Positions 7,404 to 15,925 are shown, counted from the stretch's first letter. The stretch: DNA of 64,000 nt from Paractinoplanes ferrugineus (GCF_016862195.1 NZ_BOMM01000004.1:21883-85882), one strand, 5' to 3'. The notes: generated from the letters alone by a model not told the origin. Numbers and translations are program-made.

Positions 7404-9521
7404 ATGCGGCAGCTGCAGCTATTCTCGGTCTCGGCAACCGCCGCCATGCGCGATCGAAGCAAGGCCCGCAATTATTCACCAGCCGGTGAAGCATTCCGCC
7501 GTGAGCACGAGCGGCATCGGCGGTGGGGCCTGACTCAGCGCCACGCCCGCAAGCTGTGCCGTTTGCACGGATGCTCCACCGGATGCCGCGCCGTTGGCCT
7601 GCACGACGACAGCGAGCGCATCCCTCCCTTGATCTGGGATGACGACATGCTCCCGACCCGCCCGCTGGCGCCCGAATGCCGCGACGCCGCGAGCAGCCAT
7701 GACCTGCCTTCGCTTGAGGTCCGACCTCGCCCCGCCGAGCAGTTCGCGAGCGCAGACAGTTCCGCGTCGGCAACTCAGGAGCCAGAAGCCGCCCCGACCC
7801 GCCGCCCTCGCCCCGCCGGCGCCGCCCTGTCCGACGGGACCCGGGCCGACCACCAAGCGGAAGTTGTAAACCGGGCCAAAGTGGTCAGTCGGCCCGGAAC
7901 GACGAATCCTGCCGAGGTGGCCCGCCCAGTGGAGGTGGCCGGCCCTGAGGTGGCCGGCCCTGAGGTGGCCGGCCGACCGGAGATGGCTGGTCCTGCCGAG
8001 GTGGTCGGCCGAGCGGAGGTGGTCCGCCTTGTGGAGGTGGCCGGCGCTGCCGACGTGGCCGGCCAGGGCGAGGTGGCCGGCCAGGGCGAGGTGGCCGGCC
8101 AGGGCGAGGTGGCCGGCCAGGGTGAAGTGGCGAGCCCAGCCGAAGTGGCCTGCCGTACTGAAGTAGCGAGTCATGTGGAAGCGGCCAGCCGGATGGAAGT
8201 GGTGAGGCGGCTCCAAGTGGCCGGCCGTGCTGAAGTGGCGAGGCTGCCGAAAGTGGCGAGCCCGCCGAAAGTGGCCAGTTGTGCTGAAGCCGCCAGCCAA
8301 GCGGAAGTGGCAAGCCATGTGGAGGTGGAGGGACCGGCGGAGGTAACCAGCCGAGCCGAAATAGCCGGCCGGGTGCAAGTGGCCAGGCAAGTACAGGCCG
8401 TTGCCGGCGGGCCAGTGGTAGCCCCGGCGCAGCCGGACCGGCGGGAAGCAGCAGCTGGCGAGGAGTTCGCTGACTCGGTGGAATTGGCCGGTCCGGTGGA
8501 GCCGGCCGATGGGGCTGGTCATGCGAGACCAACTGGCCAACCAGAAGCGGTCGGCCAACCAGAAGCGGTCGGCCAACCAGAAGCGGTCGTCGGACTACAG
8601 GAAGCGGCCCCTCGTGCAACAAAGGCCACCCGGGCGCCGCCGCCTCGTCCCGCCTTCCCCGGCGGCCGCAAAGCGGCTGACTGGGCGTTTGTTGCTGGCT
8701 GGGCGATTGTTGCTGGCCGAACGGGGACGCTGGGCTGGGTGGAGACGCTGGCTGAGGGAAGGCGCCGGACCCGGGCGGAGGCCGTTCCTCTGGCGAGAAG
8801 ACAGGCAGCCGACCCGAGGCAGCAGGCCGGGTGGGGTCGACCGAGTGGGGGCCCAGCCGAGCCGAGGCAGGGCGGCGGGGTGGGACAGGTGGTCAGGGTC
8901 TGCGGCGTCTCGAAGGTCGGCGTCTCGGCGGCGGCTGCTGGTAGGGCGAAGGGCGTCGGTGGCACGGCCTGGCGGGAGAGGAGGTGGGTCTGGCGGCGGC
9001 TGGGGGCGCGAAGGGGTCGGTGGCACGGCATCGGCGGGGAGAGGGCGGGGCTCGCGGCGTTATGTCGAAACCGGGGCGGATCGGGGTGTGGCCTGCGGCC
9101 GAGATGCGATTACCGGGCTGGCGCGGAGGGGTTACCGACGCGCGAAGGATCAGGGTTCACGGCGGCGCTGGGGCCGGCGAGGCAGCGGGCTAGTCGCCGG
9201 GGAAGGAGCGGCGGTTCTTCTTGGTTTCGCCGCGGCGTTTTTTGCTGGCGATGCGGCGTTCCACGGAGCCCTTGGTGGGGCGGGTGGCGCGGCGCAGGCG
9301 GGGTGGGGCGGCTACGGCGGCGGCTACGATGCCGCCCAGGCGGGCGGCTGCGGCTTCGCGGTTGCGCAGCTGGGAGCGGTGTTCGGAGGCGACGACGGTC
9401 AGCACGCCCTGGACCAGGCGGGGTTCCAGTCGGGAGAGTGCGCGCTCCCGCAGGGCCGGCGGCAGCAGTGGGGAGCCGGCCAGGTCCCAGGACAGTTCGA
9501 CGCGCGAATCGGTGGTGTTGA
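7404..9521 (+). CDS. Unrecognised repeat protein: conserved-looking N-terminus plus Val/Ala/Glu hexapeptide repeats
   Basis: I do not recognise this ORF. Residues 1 to about 80 (opening MRQLQLF, then ARNYSPAGEAFRREHERHRRWGL) look like an ordinary charged domain with His/Cys residues. Residues about 160-340 are a degenerate hexapeptide repeat of the type GQGEVA, encoded by an 18-bp tandem array. The rest is low-complexity, and beyond 9190 it runs antisense to arfB. Third-position GC in the repeats is clearly lower than in neighbouring genes. The minus strand is also open here, with a His every six residues. The first about 240 bases may be real coding sequence; the tail is doubtful. The start ATG 7404 has only a weak ribosome-binding site. 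Confidence 0.35.
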   Translation: MRQLQLFSVSATAAMRDRSKARNYSPAGEAFRREHERHRRWGLTQRHARKLCRLHGCSTGCRAVGLHDDSERIPPLIWDDDMLPTRPLAPECRDAASSHDLPSLEVRPRPAEQFASADSSASATQEPEAAPTRRPRPAGAALSDGTRADHQAEVVNRAKVVSRPGTTNPAEVARPVEVAGPEVAGPEVAGRPEMAGPAEVVGRAEVVRLVEVAGAADVAGQGEVAGQGEVAGQGEVAGQGEVASPAEVACRTEVASHVEAASRMEVVRRLQVAGRAEVARLPKVASPPKVASCAEAASQAEVASHVEVEGPAEVTSRAEIAGRVQVARQVQAVAGGPVVAPAQPDRREAAAGEEFADSVELAGPVEPADGAGHARPTGQPEAVGQPEAVGQPEAVVGLQEAAPRATKATRAPPPRPAFPGGRKAADWAFVAGWAIVAGRTGTLGWVETLAEGRRRTRAEAVPLARRQAADPRQQAGWGRPSGGPAEPRQGGGVGQVVRVCGVSKVGVSAAAAGRAKGVGGTAWRERRWVWRRLGARRGRWHGIGGERAGLAALCRNRGGSGCGLRPRCDYRAGAEGLPTREGSGFTAALGPARQRASRRGRSGGSSWFRRGVFCWRCGVPRSPWWGGWRGAGGVGRLRRRLRCRPGGRLRLRGCAAGSGVRRRRRSARPGPGGVPVGRVRAPAGPAAAVGSRPGPRTVRRANRWC
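8052..8123. repeat. 18-bp tandem repeat, four units
   Basis: The unit GAGGTGGCCGGCCAGGGC occurs four times, with changes only in the first and last copies. It is the perfect core of a degenerate 18-bp periodicity that runs from about 7905 to 8420 and encodes hexapeptides in the surrounding ORF. Confidence 0.92.
8535..8588. repeat. 18-bp tandem repeat, three perfect units
   Basis: GGCCAACCAGAAGCGGTC is repeated three times without mismatch. It has the same period as the array at 8052-8123 but a different sequence. Confidence 0.95.
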
Positions 9522-9630
9522 CACCCTGGCCGCCCGGTCCGCTGGAGCGGGAGAAGCGCCAGGAGAGTTCGGCGGCCGGAATCGTCAGACGGTCGTTGAC
9601 CCGGACATCCTCAAGCACGCCGCCCAGCAT
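9190..9630 (-). CDS. arfB: Alternative ribosome-rescue factor ArfB (peptidyl-tRNA hydrolase)
   Basis: This codon-independent class I release-factor homologue frees ribosomes stalled on truncated mRNA. Its 146 residues match the family. The catalytic GGQ lies in RSSGPGGQGVNTTDSRVEL (about 30-48), and the tail is the basic segment ending KKRRGETKKNRRSFPGD that enters the empty mRNA channel. The start is ATG 9630. It is transcribed away from the M16 genes. The long repeat ORF on the other strand overlaps it. Confidence 0.93.
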   Translation of the reverse strand: MLGGVLEDVRVNDRLTIPAAELSWRFSRSSGPGGQGVNTTDSRVELSWDLAGSPLLPPALRERALSRLEPRLVQGVLTVVASEHRSQLRNREAAAARLGGIVAAAVAAPPRLRRATRPTKGSVERRIASKKRRGETKKNRRSFPGD

Positions 9631-9708
9631 GGCACTCGGGGCGGCAAGACCGCCACGCGGTTATCGATCAAGCGCGGCAGGCGTTGACCCACGAGGCAGT
9701 ATGGGTGG

Positions 9709-11022
9709 GTGACGTCCCCAAGTGCGCCGGTTGTCACCACCGGCTATCCGTGGCCAATTGAAACCACGCGACTGGCGAACGGCCTGCGGGTCGTGGTCAG
9801 TGCGGACCGGAGCTCGCCGGTCGTCTGCGTCAACCTCTGGTATGACGTGGGCTCGCGGCACGAGCCGGCCGGGCAGACCGGCTTCGCGCATCTCTTCGAG
9901 CACCTGATGTTCGAGGGCTCGGTGCACGTCCGGAAAACCGAGCACATGCGGCTCGTGCAGGGCAACGGCGGGTCGCTCAACGCGACCACCAACCCGGATC
10001 GGACGAACTATTTCGAGACCCTGCCGGCCGAGCACCTCGAGCTCGCCCTGTGGCTGGAGGCCGACCGGATGGGCGGCCTCGTTCCGGCCCTCACCCAGGA
10101 GACGTTGGACAACCAGCGCGAGGTGGTGAAGAACGAGAGGCGGCAGAGGTACGAGAACGTCCCGTACGGCGATGCCTGGTTGCGCCTGCTGGAGCTGCTC
10201 TATCCGCCCGGCCACCCCTACCATCACGCCACGATCGGGTCGATGGCCGACCTGAACGCGGCGAGCCTGGACACCTTCAAGGCGTTCCACCAGCAGTACT
10301 ACGCGCCGAACAACTGCGTGCTCACGGTCGTCGGCGACACCAGCAAGGACGAGGTGTTCGCCCTCGCCGAGAAATACTTCGGGGCCCTCGAGCCGGTCGC
10401 GGACATCCCGCCGGCGCCTTCCGGGCACCTCACCGGGCCGGCGACGACCCCGGTGCGGGAAACGGTGACGGCGGCGGTGCCGGCTCCGCGGATCTACCTT
10501 TCGCACCGTACGCATCCCTTCGGCACCGCCGGCTACGACGCGGTGACCGTGCTCGCCACCATCCTCGGCAACGGTCGGGGCAGCCGCCTCTACCAGCGTC
10601 TCGCCGACGGCAAACGGATCGCCCAGCCGGACTATGTGGGCTCGTACGGCGTCGACCTCGCGCACGCCGCCGCGCCGCTGATCATCACGGCGACGGCGAA
10701 GGACGGGGTGGACGTGGCCGAACTCGAGGACGGCCTGTCCGAAGTGGTGGCGAGTCTGGTCACCGAGCCGGTCACCGAGGACGAACTGTCCCGGGCCAAG
10801 GCGCTGCTGACCACCGCTTGGTGGCGGTCGATGTCCACGGTGGGCGGCCGGGCCGACACCCTGGGCCGGTATGCGACCCAGTTCGGCGATCCCGCCACGG
10901 TGGCCTACCGGCTCCCGCAGTGGCTCGCGGTGACCGCCGACGACGTGACCGAGGCCGCCGCGTACGCGCTCAAGCCCGAATCCCGGGTGACGCTCACCTA
11001 TCTCCCGGAGGACGACAAATGA
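9709..11022 (+). CDS. M16 family zinc peptidase, catalytic subunit
   Basis: This 437-residue pitrilysin/processing-peptidase-type protein has the inverted zinc motif HxxEH at 61-65 (HLFEH) and the usual following segment MFEGS. A distal glutamate is expected in the ENVPYGDAW region. The start is GTG 9709. Its stop overlaps the next gene by ATGA, so the pair is translationally coupled. In such pairs this subunit carries catalysis and the partner shapes the chamber. Substrates are probably peptides or unfolded segments. Confidence 0.92.
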   Translation: MTSPSAPVVTTGYPWPIETTRLANGLRVVVSADRSSPVVCVNLWYDVGSRHEPAGQTGFAHLFEHLMFEGSVHVRKTEHMRLVQGNGGSLNATTNPDRTNYFETLPAEHLELALWLEADRMGGLVPALTQETLDNQREVVKNERRQRYENVPYGDAWLRLLELLYPPGHPYHHATIGSMADLNAASLDTFKAFHQQYYAPNNCVLTVVGDTSKDEVFALAEKYFGALEPVADIPPAPSGHLTGPATTPVRETVTAAVPAPRIYLSHRTHPFGTAGYDAVTVLATILGNGRGSRLYQRLADGKRIAQPDYVGSYGVDLAHAAAPLIITATAKDGVDVAELEDGLSEVVASLVTEPVTEDELSRAKALLTTAWWRSMSTVGGRADTLGRYATQFGDPATVAYRLPQWLAVTADDVTEAAAYALKPESRVTLTYLPEDDK

Positions 11023-12362
11023 CCCTCGTGGCAACCCGACCCGGGACGGGCGAGGCTCGCCCGTACACCTTCCCGGAGATCCGCCGGGTGAGCGTGCGTG
11101 GCGGCACCGTGATCGCCGCCCACCTGCCGGGCCAGCTCCTGGCCAGCGCGATGCTGATGCTCGACGCCGGCGCCGCGCACGAGCCGGACGGCCGTGAGGG
11201 CACCGCGACGGTGCTCGCCAAGTCGCTCGAGGAGGGCACGGCGACGCGGGACTCGGCGGCCTACGCCCTCGCCCTCGAGGGCCTCGGCGCCGAGCTGTCG
11301 CCGTCGGTGGACTGGGACTCGTTCCGGGTCGGCGTGTCCGCGCCGGTCCCGCTGCTGTTGGACGCCGTGCGCCTGGCCGCCGAGGCGGCCCGCACGCCCC
11401 GGCTCGATCCCGCCGACGTGCTGCGGGTGCGCGACGACGAGGTGACGGCGCTGCGGATGGACTGGGCGCAACCGGGTCCGCGCGCCGACGCCACCCTGCG
11501 CTCCGACCTGTTCGGCACCGGTCGGTTCGGCCGTCCGCTGCACGGTGACCCGGCGTCGGTGGCCGCGGTGACCGTTGCGGACGTGCTCGCGTTCCACCGG
11601 TCCTGGCTGCTCACCCCGGGCGTGCTGCTGATCGCCGGCGACCTCGACACCCTCGACCTGGCCGCGCTCGGCGAGGCGGCGTTCGACGGCACCACCGCCA
11701 CCGCGCCGGCGGCCGGCGGAACGCTGCCGTGGACGACCCGCGACCAGCGCCGGGTGATCCTGGTCGACCGGCCCGGTTCGGTGCAGTCGACGCTGCGTCT
11801 CGGGCACCGCGCGCCCGAGCGGGCCAACCCCGACTACGTCCCGATGACGCTGGCCGCCACGGTGCTGGGCGGGGCGTTCACCTCCCGGCTCAACCACCTG
11901 ATCCGTGAGGTGAAGGGCTACACCTACGGGATCCGGGGCAGTTATGCGATGTCGCGCCGGTTCGGTCGTTTCGAGGTGGCGGCCGGCGTGCAGACCGCGG
12001 TGACCGTGCCGGCCATCGTGGACACCCTCGGCGAGATCGACCGTACGCAGGTCGACGGGGTCACCGAGGACGAGTTGGCGGTGGCCCGGTCGTGGCGGGC
12101 CGGGCAGCTGTCGGTGGAGATGCAGACGCCGGGGGCGATCGTCGGGGCGCTGGGCACGCTGGTGCTGCACGGCCTGCCCGACGACTACTATCCCGCGGTG
12201 CGCCGCGAATATCTGGAGGCGACGGTCGACCAGGTGTCGGCGGCCGCGGCTGCCCACCTCAACCCCAAGGGCCTGACCCTGGTGGTCGAGGGCGACGCGG
12301 CGGCCTTCCGGGACGAGCTGATCGCGGCCGGCGTCGGCGAGGTCGTGGACGCCGAGATCTGA
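11019..12362 (+). CDS. M16 family peptidase-like protein, non-catalytic subunit
   Basis: This 447-residue homologue of the preceding gene starts at ATG 11019, inside its stop codon. The zinc motif is absent: the equivalent region reads GTATVLAKSLEEGT. The R/Y-containing substrate-contact loop of the family (EVKGYTYGIRGSY) is kept. That combination is typical of the beta-type partner of bacterial M16B heterodimers. A strong hairpin follows at 12369. Confidence 0.9.
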   Translation: MTLVATRPGTGEARPYTFPEIRRVSVRGGTVIAAHLPGQLLASAMLMLDAGAAHEPDGREGTATVLAKSLEEGTATRDSAAYALALEGLGAELSPSVDWDSFRVGVSAPVPLLLDAVRLAAEAARTPRLDPADVLRVRDDEVTALRMDWAQPGPRADATLRSDLFGTGRFGRPLHGDPASVAAVTVADVLAFHRSWLLTPGVLLIAGDLDTLDLAALGEAAFDGTTATAPAAGGTLPWTTRDQRRVILVDRPGSVQSTLRLGHRAPERANPDYVPMTLAATVLGGAFTSRLNHLIREVKGYTYGIRGSYAMSRRFGRFEVAAGVQTAVTVPAIVDTLGEIDRTQVDGVTEDELAVARSWRAGQLSVEMQTPGAIVGALGTLVLHGLPDDYYPAVRREYLEATVDQVSAAAAAHLNPKGLTLVVEGDAAAFRDELIAAGVGEVVDAEI

Positions 12363-12368
12363 CCGGAC

Positions 12369-12397
12369 GACGGCGGGGCTATCCCGGCCCCGCCGTC
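12369..12397. terminator. Bidirectional terminator between M16 pair and P1 peptidase
   Basis: A perfect 11-bp GC-rich stem (GACGGCGGGGC 12369-12379 with GCCCCGCCGTC 12387-12397) separates two convergent genes. It lacks a T run, as is common in high-GC actinomycetes, and overlaps the stop codon of the minus-strand gene. Confidence 0.7.
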
Positions 12398-13410
12398 TCC
12401 CGGTAACCACGGAAGCCGCCGGCGCCGGTCGCGGCCAGCATGCCGTGCACGATCGCCCGGCTGACGGCGTCGGCGGCGACTTCGAGCAGCCGGTTGAACG
12501 CGGTCAGCCCGAGCGCCGGCCCGTCCCCGGTCGCCAGCACGAAAATCGTGTCCCCGTCGAACATCGAGTGCACCGGCCGAACGGCGCGGGCCATCCCGTC
12601 GTGCGCGACCCCGGCGAGTTTCTGGCACTGAGCCTTGGTGAGAGCGGCGTCCGTCGCCACCACTCCGATGGTCGTGTGCAGGCCCACGCCCGGACCGTCG
12701 CTCCGCGCCGTTGCCGGCATCCCGGAAACGGGCGGGAAGTCGGCAACGGCCAGTTCGTCGGGCAGCAGCAGCGGCAAACCGTGGAGGGCCCCTGTTGCCG
12801 GGTCGACGCAGGAGCCGACGGCGTTGACCGCGACCAGCGCCCCGACCGTGATCTCCGTCGGCGAGGTGGGGTCGGGCGGGAGGACGGCGCTGGCCGAGCC
12901 GACCCCGCCCTTGAGACCGCCGGCCACCGCGCCGGTGCCGGCGCCGACCGTGCCCATCGGCACCGGGCCCGCGCTCGCGGCGTCGAACGCGGCGGCGCCG
13001 AAACTCGCGTCCGGGACCGCCGACCAGTCACCGCCGCGACCGAGATCGAACAGCACCGCGGCCGGCACGATCGGCACCACCTGGCCGGGCTCGGACCCGA
13101 CCGGGAACCCGATGCCGGCCGTCGCCAGCCGGCGCATCACGCCGCCCGCCGCGTCCAGACCGAACGCGCTGCCACCGCCCAGGACCACCGCGTTGACCCG
13201 GTCCACCAGATTGCGGGGGTCCAGCAGGTCGGTCTCCCGGGTGCCGGGACCGCCGCCGCGGACGTCCACCCCGCCGGTCGCGCCGGCCGGTGGCGCCAGC
13301 ACCACGGTCGTCCCGGTGAGCCATCCGTCGCCGATTCGCTCGTAATGGCCGACCCGGATGCCCGCCACATCGGTGATGCCGTTGAGCCGTCCGGGTCTGA
13401 TTCCGGTCAC
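12379..13410 (-). CDS. P1 (DmpA/NylC) family peptidase
   Basis: This 343-residue protein belongs to the N-terminal nucleophile family that self-cleaves before a catalytic Thr/Ser and then hydrolyses amides (D-aminopeptidase DmpA, nylon oligomer hydrolase NylC). Family landmarks are ITDVAGIRVGH at the start, LGGGSAFGLDAAGGVM and RPVHSMFDGDTIF. The expected self-cleavage site lies in LHTTIGVVATDA, where the residue before the first Thr is His. From memory, relatives usually have Asn there. The GTG at 13410 gives the standard N-terminus; GTG 13419 is possible. It is divergent from the next gene. Confidence 0.85.
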   Translation of the reverse strand: MTGIRPGRLNGITDVAGIRVGHYERIGDGWLTGTTVVLAPPAGATGGVDVRGGGPGTRETDLLDPRNLVDRVNAVVLGGGSAFGLDAAGGVMRRLATAGIGFPVGSEPGQVVPIVPAAVLFDLGRGGDWSAVPDASFGAAAFDAASAGPVPMGTVGAGTGAVAGGLKGGVGSASAVLPPDPTSPTEITVGALVAVNAVGSCVDPATGALHGLPLLLPDELAVADFPPVSGMPATARSDGPGVGLHTTIGVVATDAALTKAQCQKLAGVAHDGMARAVRPVHSMFDGDTIFVLATGDGPALGLTAFNRLLEVAADAVSRAIVHGMLAATGAGGFRGYRETAGPG

Positions 13411-13461
13411 GCCACTCACAGTAGCCGGATTCCGCGCCGGGGGACCGCTAGGTTCGGCCCC

Positions 13462-14475
13462 ATGACGATCACCAGCACACCGGCCGGGGTGCGGCCGGCC
13501 CGGCGGGTGACCCGCGCGGTGCTGCCGGCCCTGCTGGCGCTGCCCGGCCTGCTGTGGGCGGTCGTGCGCCTGTTCGGCTGGGAGCGGGGCCCGCTGGTGC
13601 AGTTGCTGGCCTTCACCCCGTACGTCGTCGTCTGGGCCTTGGTGCCGTTGCTGATCGCCCTGGTGGCCCGCAAGTGGCTGGTGGCGGCGGTGGCCGCGGT
13701 CGTGGTGGCGGTGCTGGCGGCGTGCGTGCTGCCGCGAGCCCTGCCGGACGCCGACCGGGGACCGGCAGGCGGGGTGCGACTGACGGTGATGACGATCAAC
13801 GTGTACATCGGGCGGGCCGATCCGGCCGCGGTGGTGCGGCTGGTCCGCGACAACGACGTGTCGGTGCTGGCATTGCAGGAGTTCACCCCGGTCGAACGCA
13901 ACGGATTGACGGCGGCCGGCCTGGATCGGCTGTTGCCCTACCACGCGCTGGCCGACGTCGCCGGGACCACGGGTTCCGGTCTGTACTCCCGTTTCCCGGT
14001 CACCGGGCCGGGCTCGGTGACCGGGAAAGGCCAGAACCGGCAGGCGTACGCGACGGTCGAGCCGCCCGGCGCGACCCCGCTGACCGTCGAGTCGGCCCAC
14101 CCGCTCGCCCCGTACGCGGTGTCCGCGCTCGCCGACTGGCGCGCGGACCTGGCCGCCGAGCCGGTCCCGGCGCCGAACGGTAATCCGGTGCTCCTGATCG
14201 GCGACTTCAACTCCACCCTCGACCACGCCCCGGTGCGCGCCCTCATCCGGCAGGGCTACCGGGACGCTGCCGACGCGGTGGGCAAGGGCCTGGTGCCGAC
14301 CTGGGGACCGTACGGCGCGGAGAAGCTGCCCCCGGTGACGCTGGACCACGTCCTGGTGGACAGGCGCGTCGGCGTACGCGAGGTCGCCGTGCACGGGGTG
14401 GCCGGCAGCGACCACCGCGCCGTGATCGCCGAGCTGACCGTGCCGGCGGCCGGGGCGGTCCCGACCGCACGGTGA
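13462..14475 (+). CDS. Membrane-anchored endonuclease/exonuclease/phosphatase-family protein (copy 2)
   Basis: This 337-residue paralogue of the protein at 5786-6790 has the same architecture: three membrane segments, then an EEP domain with ALQEF, GDFNSTLDH and GSDHRAV. The two copies stay similar over their full length, including the membrane region, so they come from duplication of an entire gene about 7 kb apart. The start is ATG 13462. Function is unknown beyond a phosphodiesterase or phosphatase fold facing the exterior. Confidence 0.86.
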   Translation: MTITSTPAGVRPARRVTRAVLPALLALPGLLWAVVRLFGWERGPLVQLLAFTPYVVVWALVPLLIALVARKWLVAAVAAVVVAVLAACVLPRALPDADRGPAGGVRLTVMTINVYIGRADPAAVVRLVRDNDVSVLALQEFTPVERNGLTAAGLDRLLPYHALADVAGTTGSGLYSRFPVTGPGSVTGKGQNRQAYATVEPPGATPLTVESAHPLAPYAVSALADWRADLAAEPVPAPNGNPVLLIGDFNSTLDHAPVRALIRQGYRDAADAVGKGLVPTWGPYGAEKLPPVTLDHVLVDRRVGVREVAVHGVAGSDHRAVIAELTVPAAGAVPTAR

Positions 14476-14677
14476 CGGCGGCCATCGGCGCCACACCTTC
14501 GTCTCGGTATTACTCAGCGTGGACCCTCAATGTTCAATGAGCCGGTGGCTATCCGGGCTATCGGACCGTCCACCTTGCTTAGACAACGGTGAAGAATATT
14601 GAGACTCATATTTGTGATGGCTACCTTCGAAATCAAGTCGAGCCCCAAATGCGGTTCGACCTGACGGGGGATATTTC

Positions 14678-15466
14678 ATGAGAATCAAATCAGGGTTGCG
14701 GTCGGCCGTCACTATTTTCACCACCACTGCGGTGGTGTCGACGATGGCGATTGTCGCAACTGTGGTGCCGGCCTCGGCATCGACCACGGTTTCGGCGGCG
14801 TCGGGCTCGGGATTCGTCTCGTCCCCGCCGGTCAACCTCTCCGACGATGCACTCGCGGCGGGGGTGAAGCATCTCGCCGAGGTGAACGCGTCGGCCACCC
14901 GGACGTCCGGTAAGCAGGCCGAAGGTCTCGTTCGGGCCGTTCGTTCGCAGGTCAACTCGAGGGCGGTCCGGCTCGTCGCGGTCGATCCGGCCGAGTTGGC
15001 CTGGTCCGGTGCCGAGCTGATCCAGGCCAAGGAAGGCGGTGTCGCGGTCCGCGTGCCGGCAGGCGAGGACAAGGCCGACCCGAGCGCGGTGGCATTCATC
15101 CTCGACGGCCATCGCGTCACCTCTGTCATGGAGCAGAAGTTCAGCCCGGTCTCGTCCACCGCGCTGCGACTCCAGTTCTACGTCAACGGCCACAATCGCC
15201 TCGACAAGGTCGCCGACTCGGCCACGAAGGTCGTCTCGGACTATGCCGACTGGACGCCCGGTGGAACCCCGACCCTGTCGCTGAGCTGGAGCAAGCTGAA
15301 CAACTGCCTCGCCTCGATGGGTATCCCGTGGGCCGTCATCACGCTCCTCTCCGTGGCGTGCGGCATAGCGTGTGCGCTCACGGCCGGCTTCGCGTGCGCC
15401 GCATGCCTGCTCGAGGCCGGCGCGGGAACGTTGAGCACGATCCAGTACTGCCTCAGCAAGTCCTGA
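14678..15466 (+). CDS. Secreted precursor with Cys-rich hydrophobic C-terminus (halocin C8-like)
   Basis: The 262-residue protein starts at ATG 14678 with a good site (GACGGGGG) seven bases upstream. Residues 1-34 form a signal peptide ending VVPASAS. Residues about 50-200 are hydrophilic, with no motif I recognise. The last 55 residues are hydrophobic and hold all six cysteines (210, 228, 232, 240, 243, 258), including CGIACALTAGFACAAC. That pattern resembles the cysteine-rich antimicrobial domain of halocin C8 and its bacterial relatives, which is released from a longer precursor. A terminator and a tiny membrane-protein gene follow. The antimicrobial role is inferred. Confidence 0.65.
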   Translation: MRIKSGLRSAVTIFTTTAVVSTMAIVATVVPASASTTVSAASGSGFVSSPPVNLSDDALAAGVKHLAEVNASATRTSGKQAEGLVRAVRSQVNSRAVRLVAVDPAELAWSGAELIQAKEGGVAVRVPAGEDKADPSAVAFILDGHRVTSVMEQKFSPVSSTALRLQFYVNGHNRLDKVADSATKVVSDYADWTPGGTPTLSLSWSKLNNCLASMGIPWAVITLLSVACGIACALTAGFACAACLLEAGAGTLSTIQYCLSKS

Positions 15467-15477
15467 GAACCAGGGGA

Positions 15478-15515
15478 ACCGCGGCCTGCCTCCTGACGGC
15501 GGGCCGCGGTCTTTC
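15478..15515 (+). terminator. Intrinsic terminator after the bacteriocin-like gene
   Basis: A perfect 9-bp stem (ACCGCGGCC 15478-15486 with GGCCGCGGT 15502-15510) is followed by CTTTCTCTT. It lies 12 bases after the stop of the secreted precursor and separates it from the small membrane gene. Confidence 0.8.
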
Positions 15516-15645
15516 TCTTGCGCGTACGCGACCGGCGAAGGACTTCGCTCCGACCACAGGTGACCGATGTGCGAACGCTGTCGGTAGACTGCCGGGCGAG
15601 AGATTTCGCGCCGTTGCGATTCACCGAGATGTGAAGAGGTAGAGC

Positions 15646-15804
15646 ATGCGACCTCGCCGATTGAACATCACGTTCGGCTGTATATTCGCAGCTTTGGCCG
15701 CTTCCATTCCGTTCGTGCATGTTCCCTATTACGCCATCATCGCCGCTGTCGGGCTCATCGTTATTTTGGCCATCTGGATGACAATTCTGGCCAAGAATTC
15801 CTGA
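15646..15804 (+). CDS. 52-residue two-segment membrane protein (candidate immunity protein)
   Basis: The ORF starts at ATG 15646 after GAAGAGG and ends at TGA 15802-15804. The product begins MRPRRLNITFGCIFAALA, has two hydrophobic segments (about 8-22 and 29-48) with a short His/Pro/Tyr turn between them, and ends AKNS. Its codons are less GC-biased than those of neighbouring genes. Small two-helix membrane proteins encoded next to bacteriocin precursors are often immunity proteins. That role is suggested only by position and size. Confidence 0.55.
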   Translation: MRPRRLNITFGCIFAALAASIPFVHVPYYAIIAAVGLIVILAIWMTILAKNS

Positions 15805-15925
15805 GTACCGCTCCCGATTTTTCGGTCGCCAACTGCTGGCTGGTTGCACATAGTGACATCGGCCGCCGGCCGTCCGAAGCCGAGCCCTTGCGGGGCGCCG
15901 CTAGCGTTCGGCTCGGGAGGCGGAC

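Noticed and set aside
6833..7471. 212-residue minus-strand Arg/Gly-rich ORF
   Set aside because: Composition reflects the C/T-rich plus strand and 17-bp repeats. A non-triplet repeat period inside it argues against coding.
12379..14496. 705-residue minus-strand fusion of the P1 peptidase with an N-terminal extension
   Set aside because: The N-terminal 360 residues are antisense to the EEP-family gene at 13462-14475 and Arg/Gln/His-rich. The peptidase has its own standard start at 13410.
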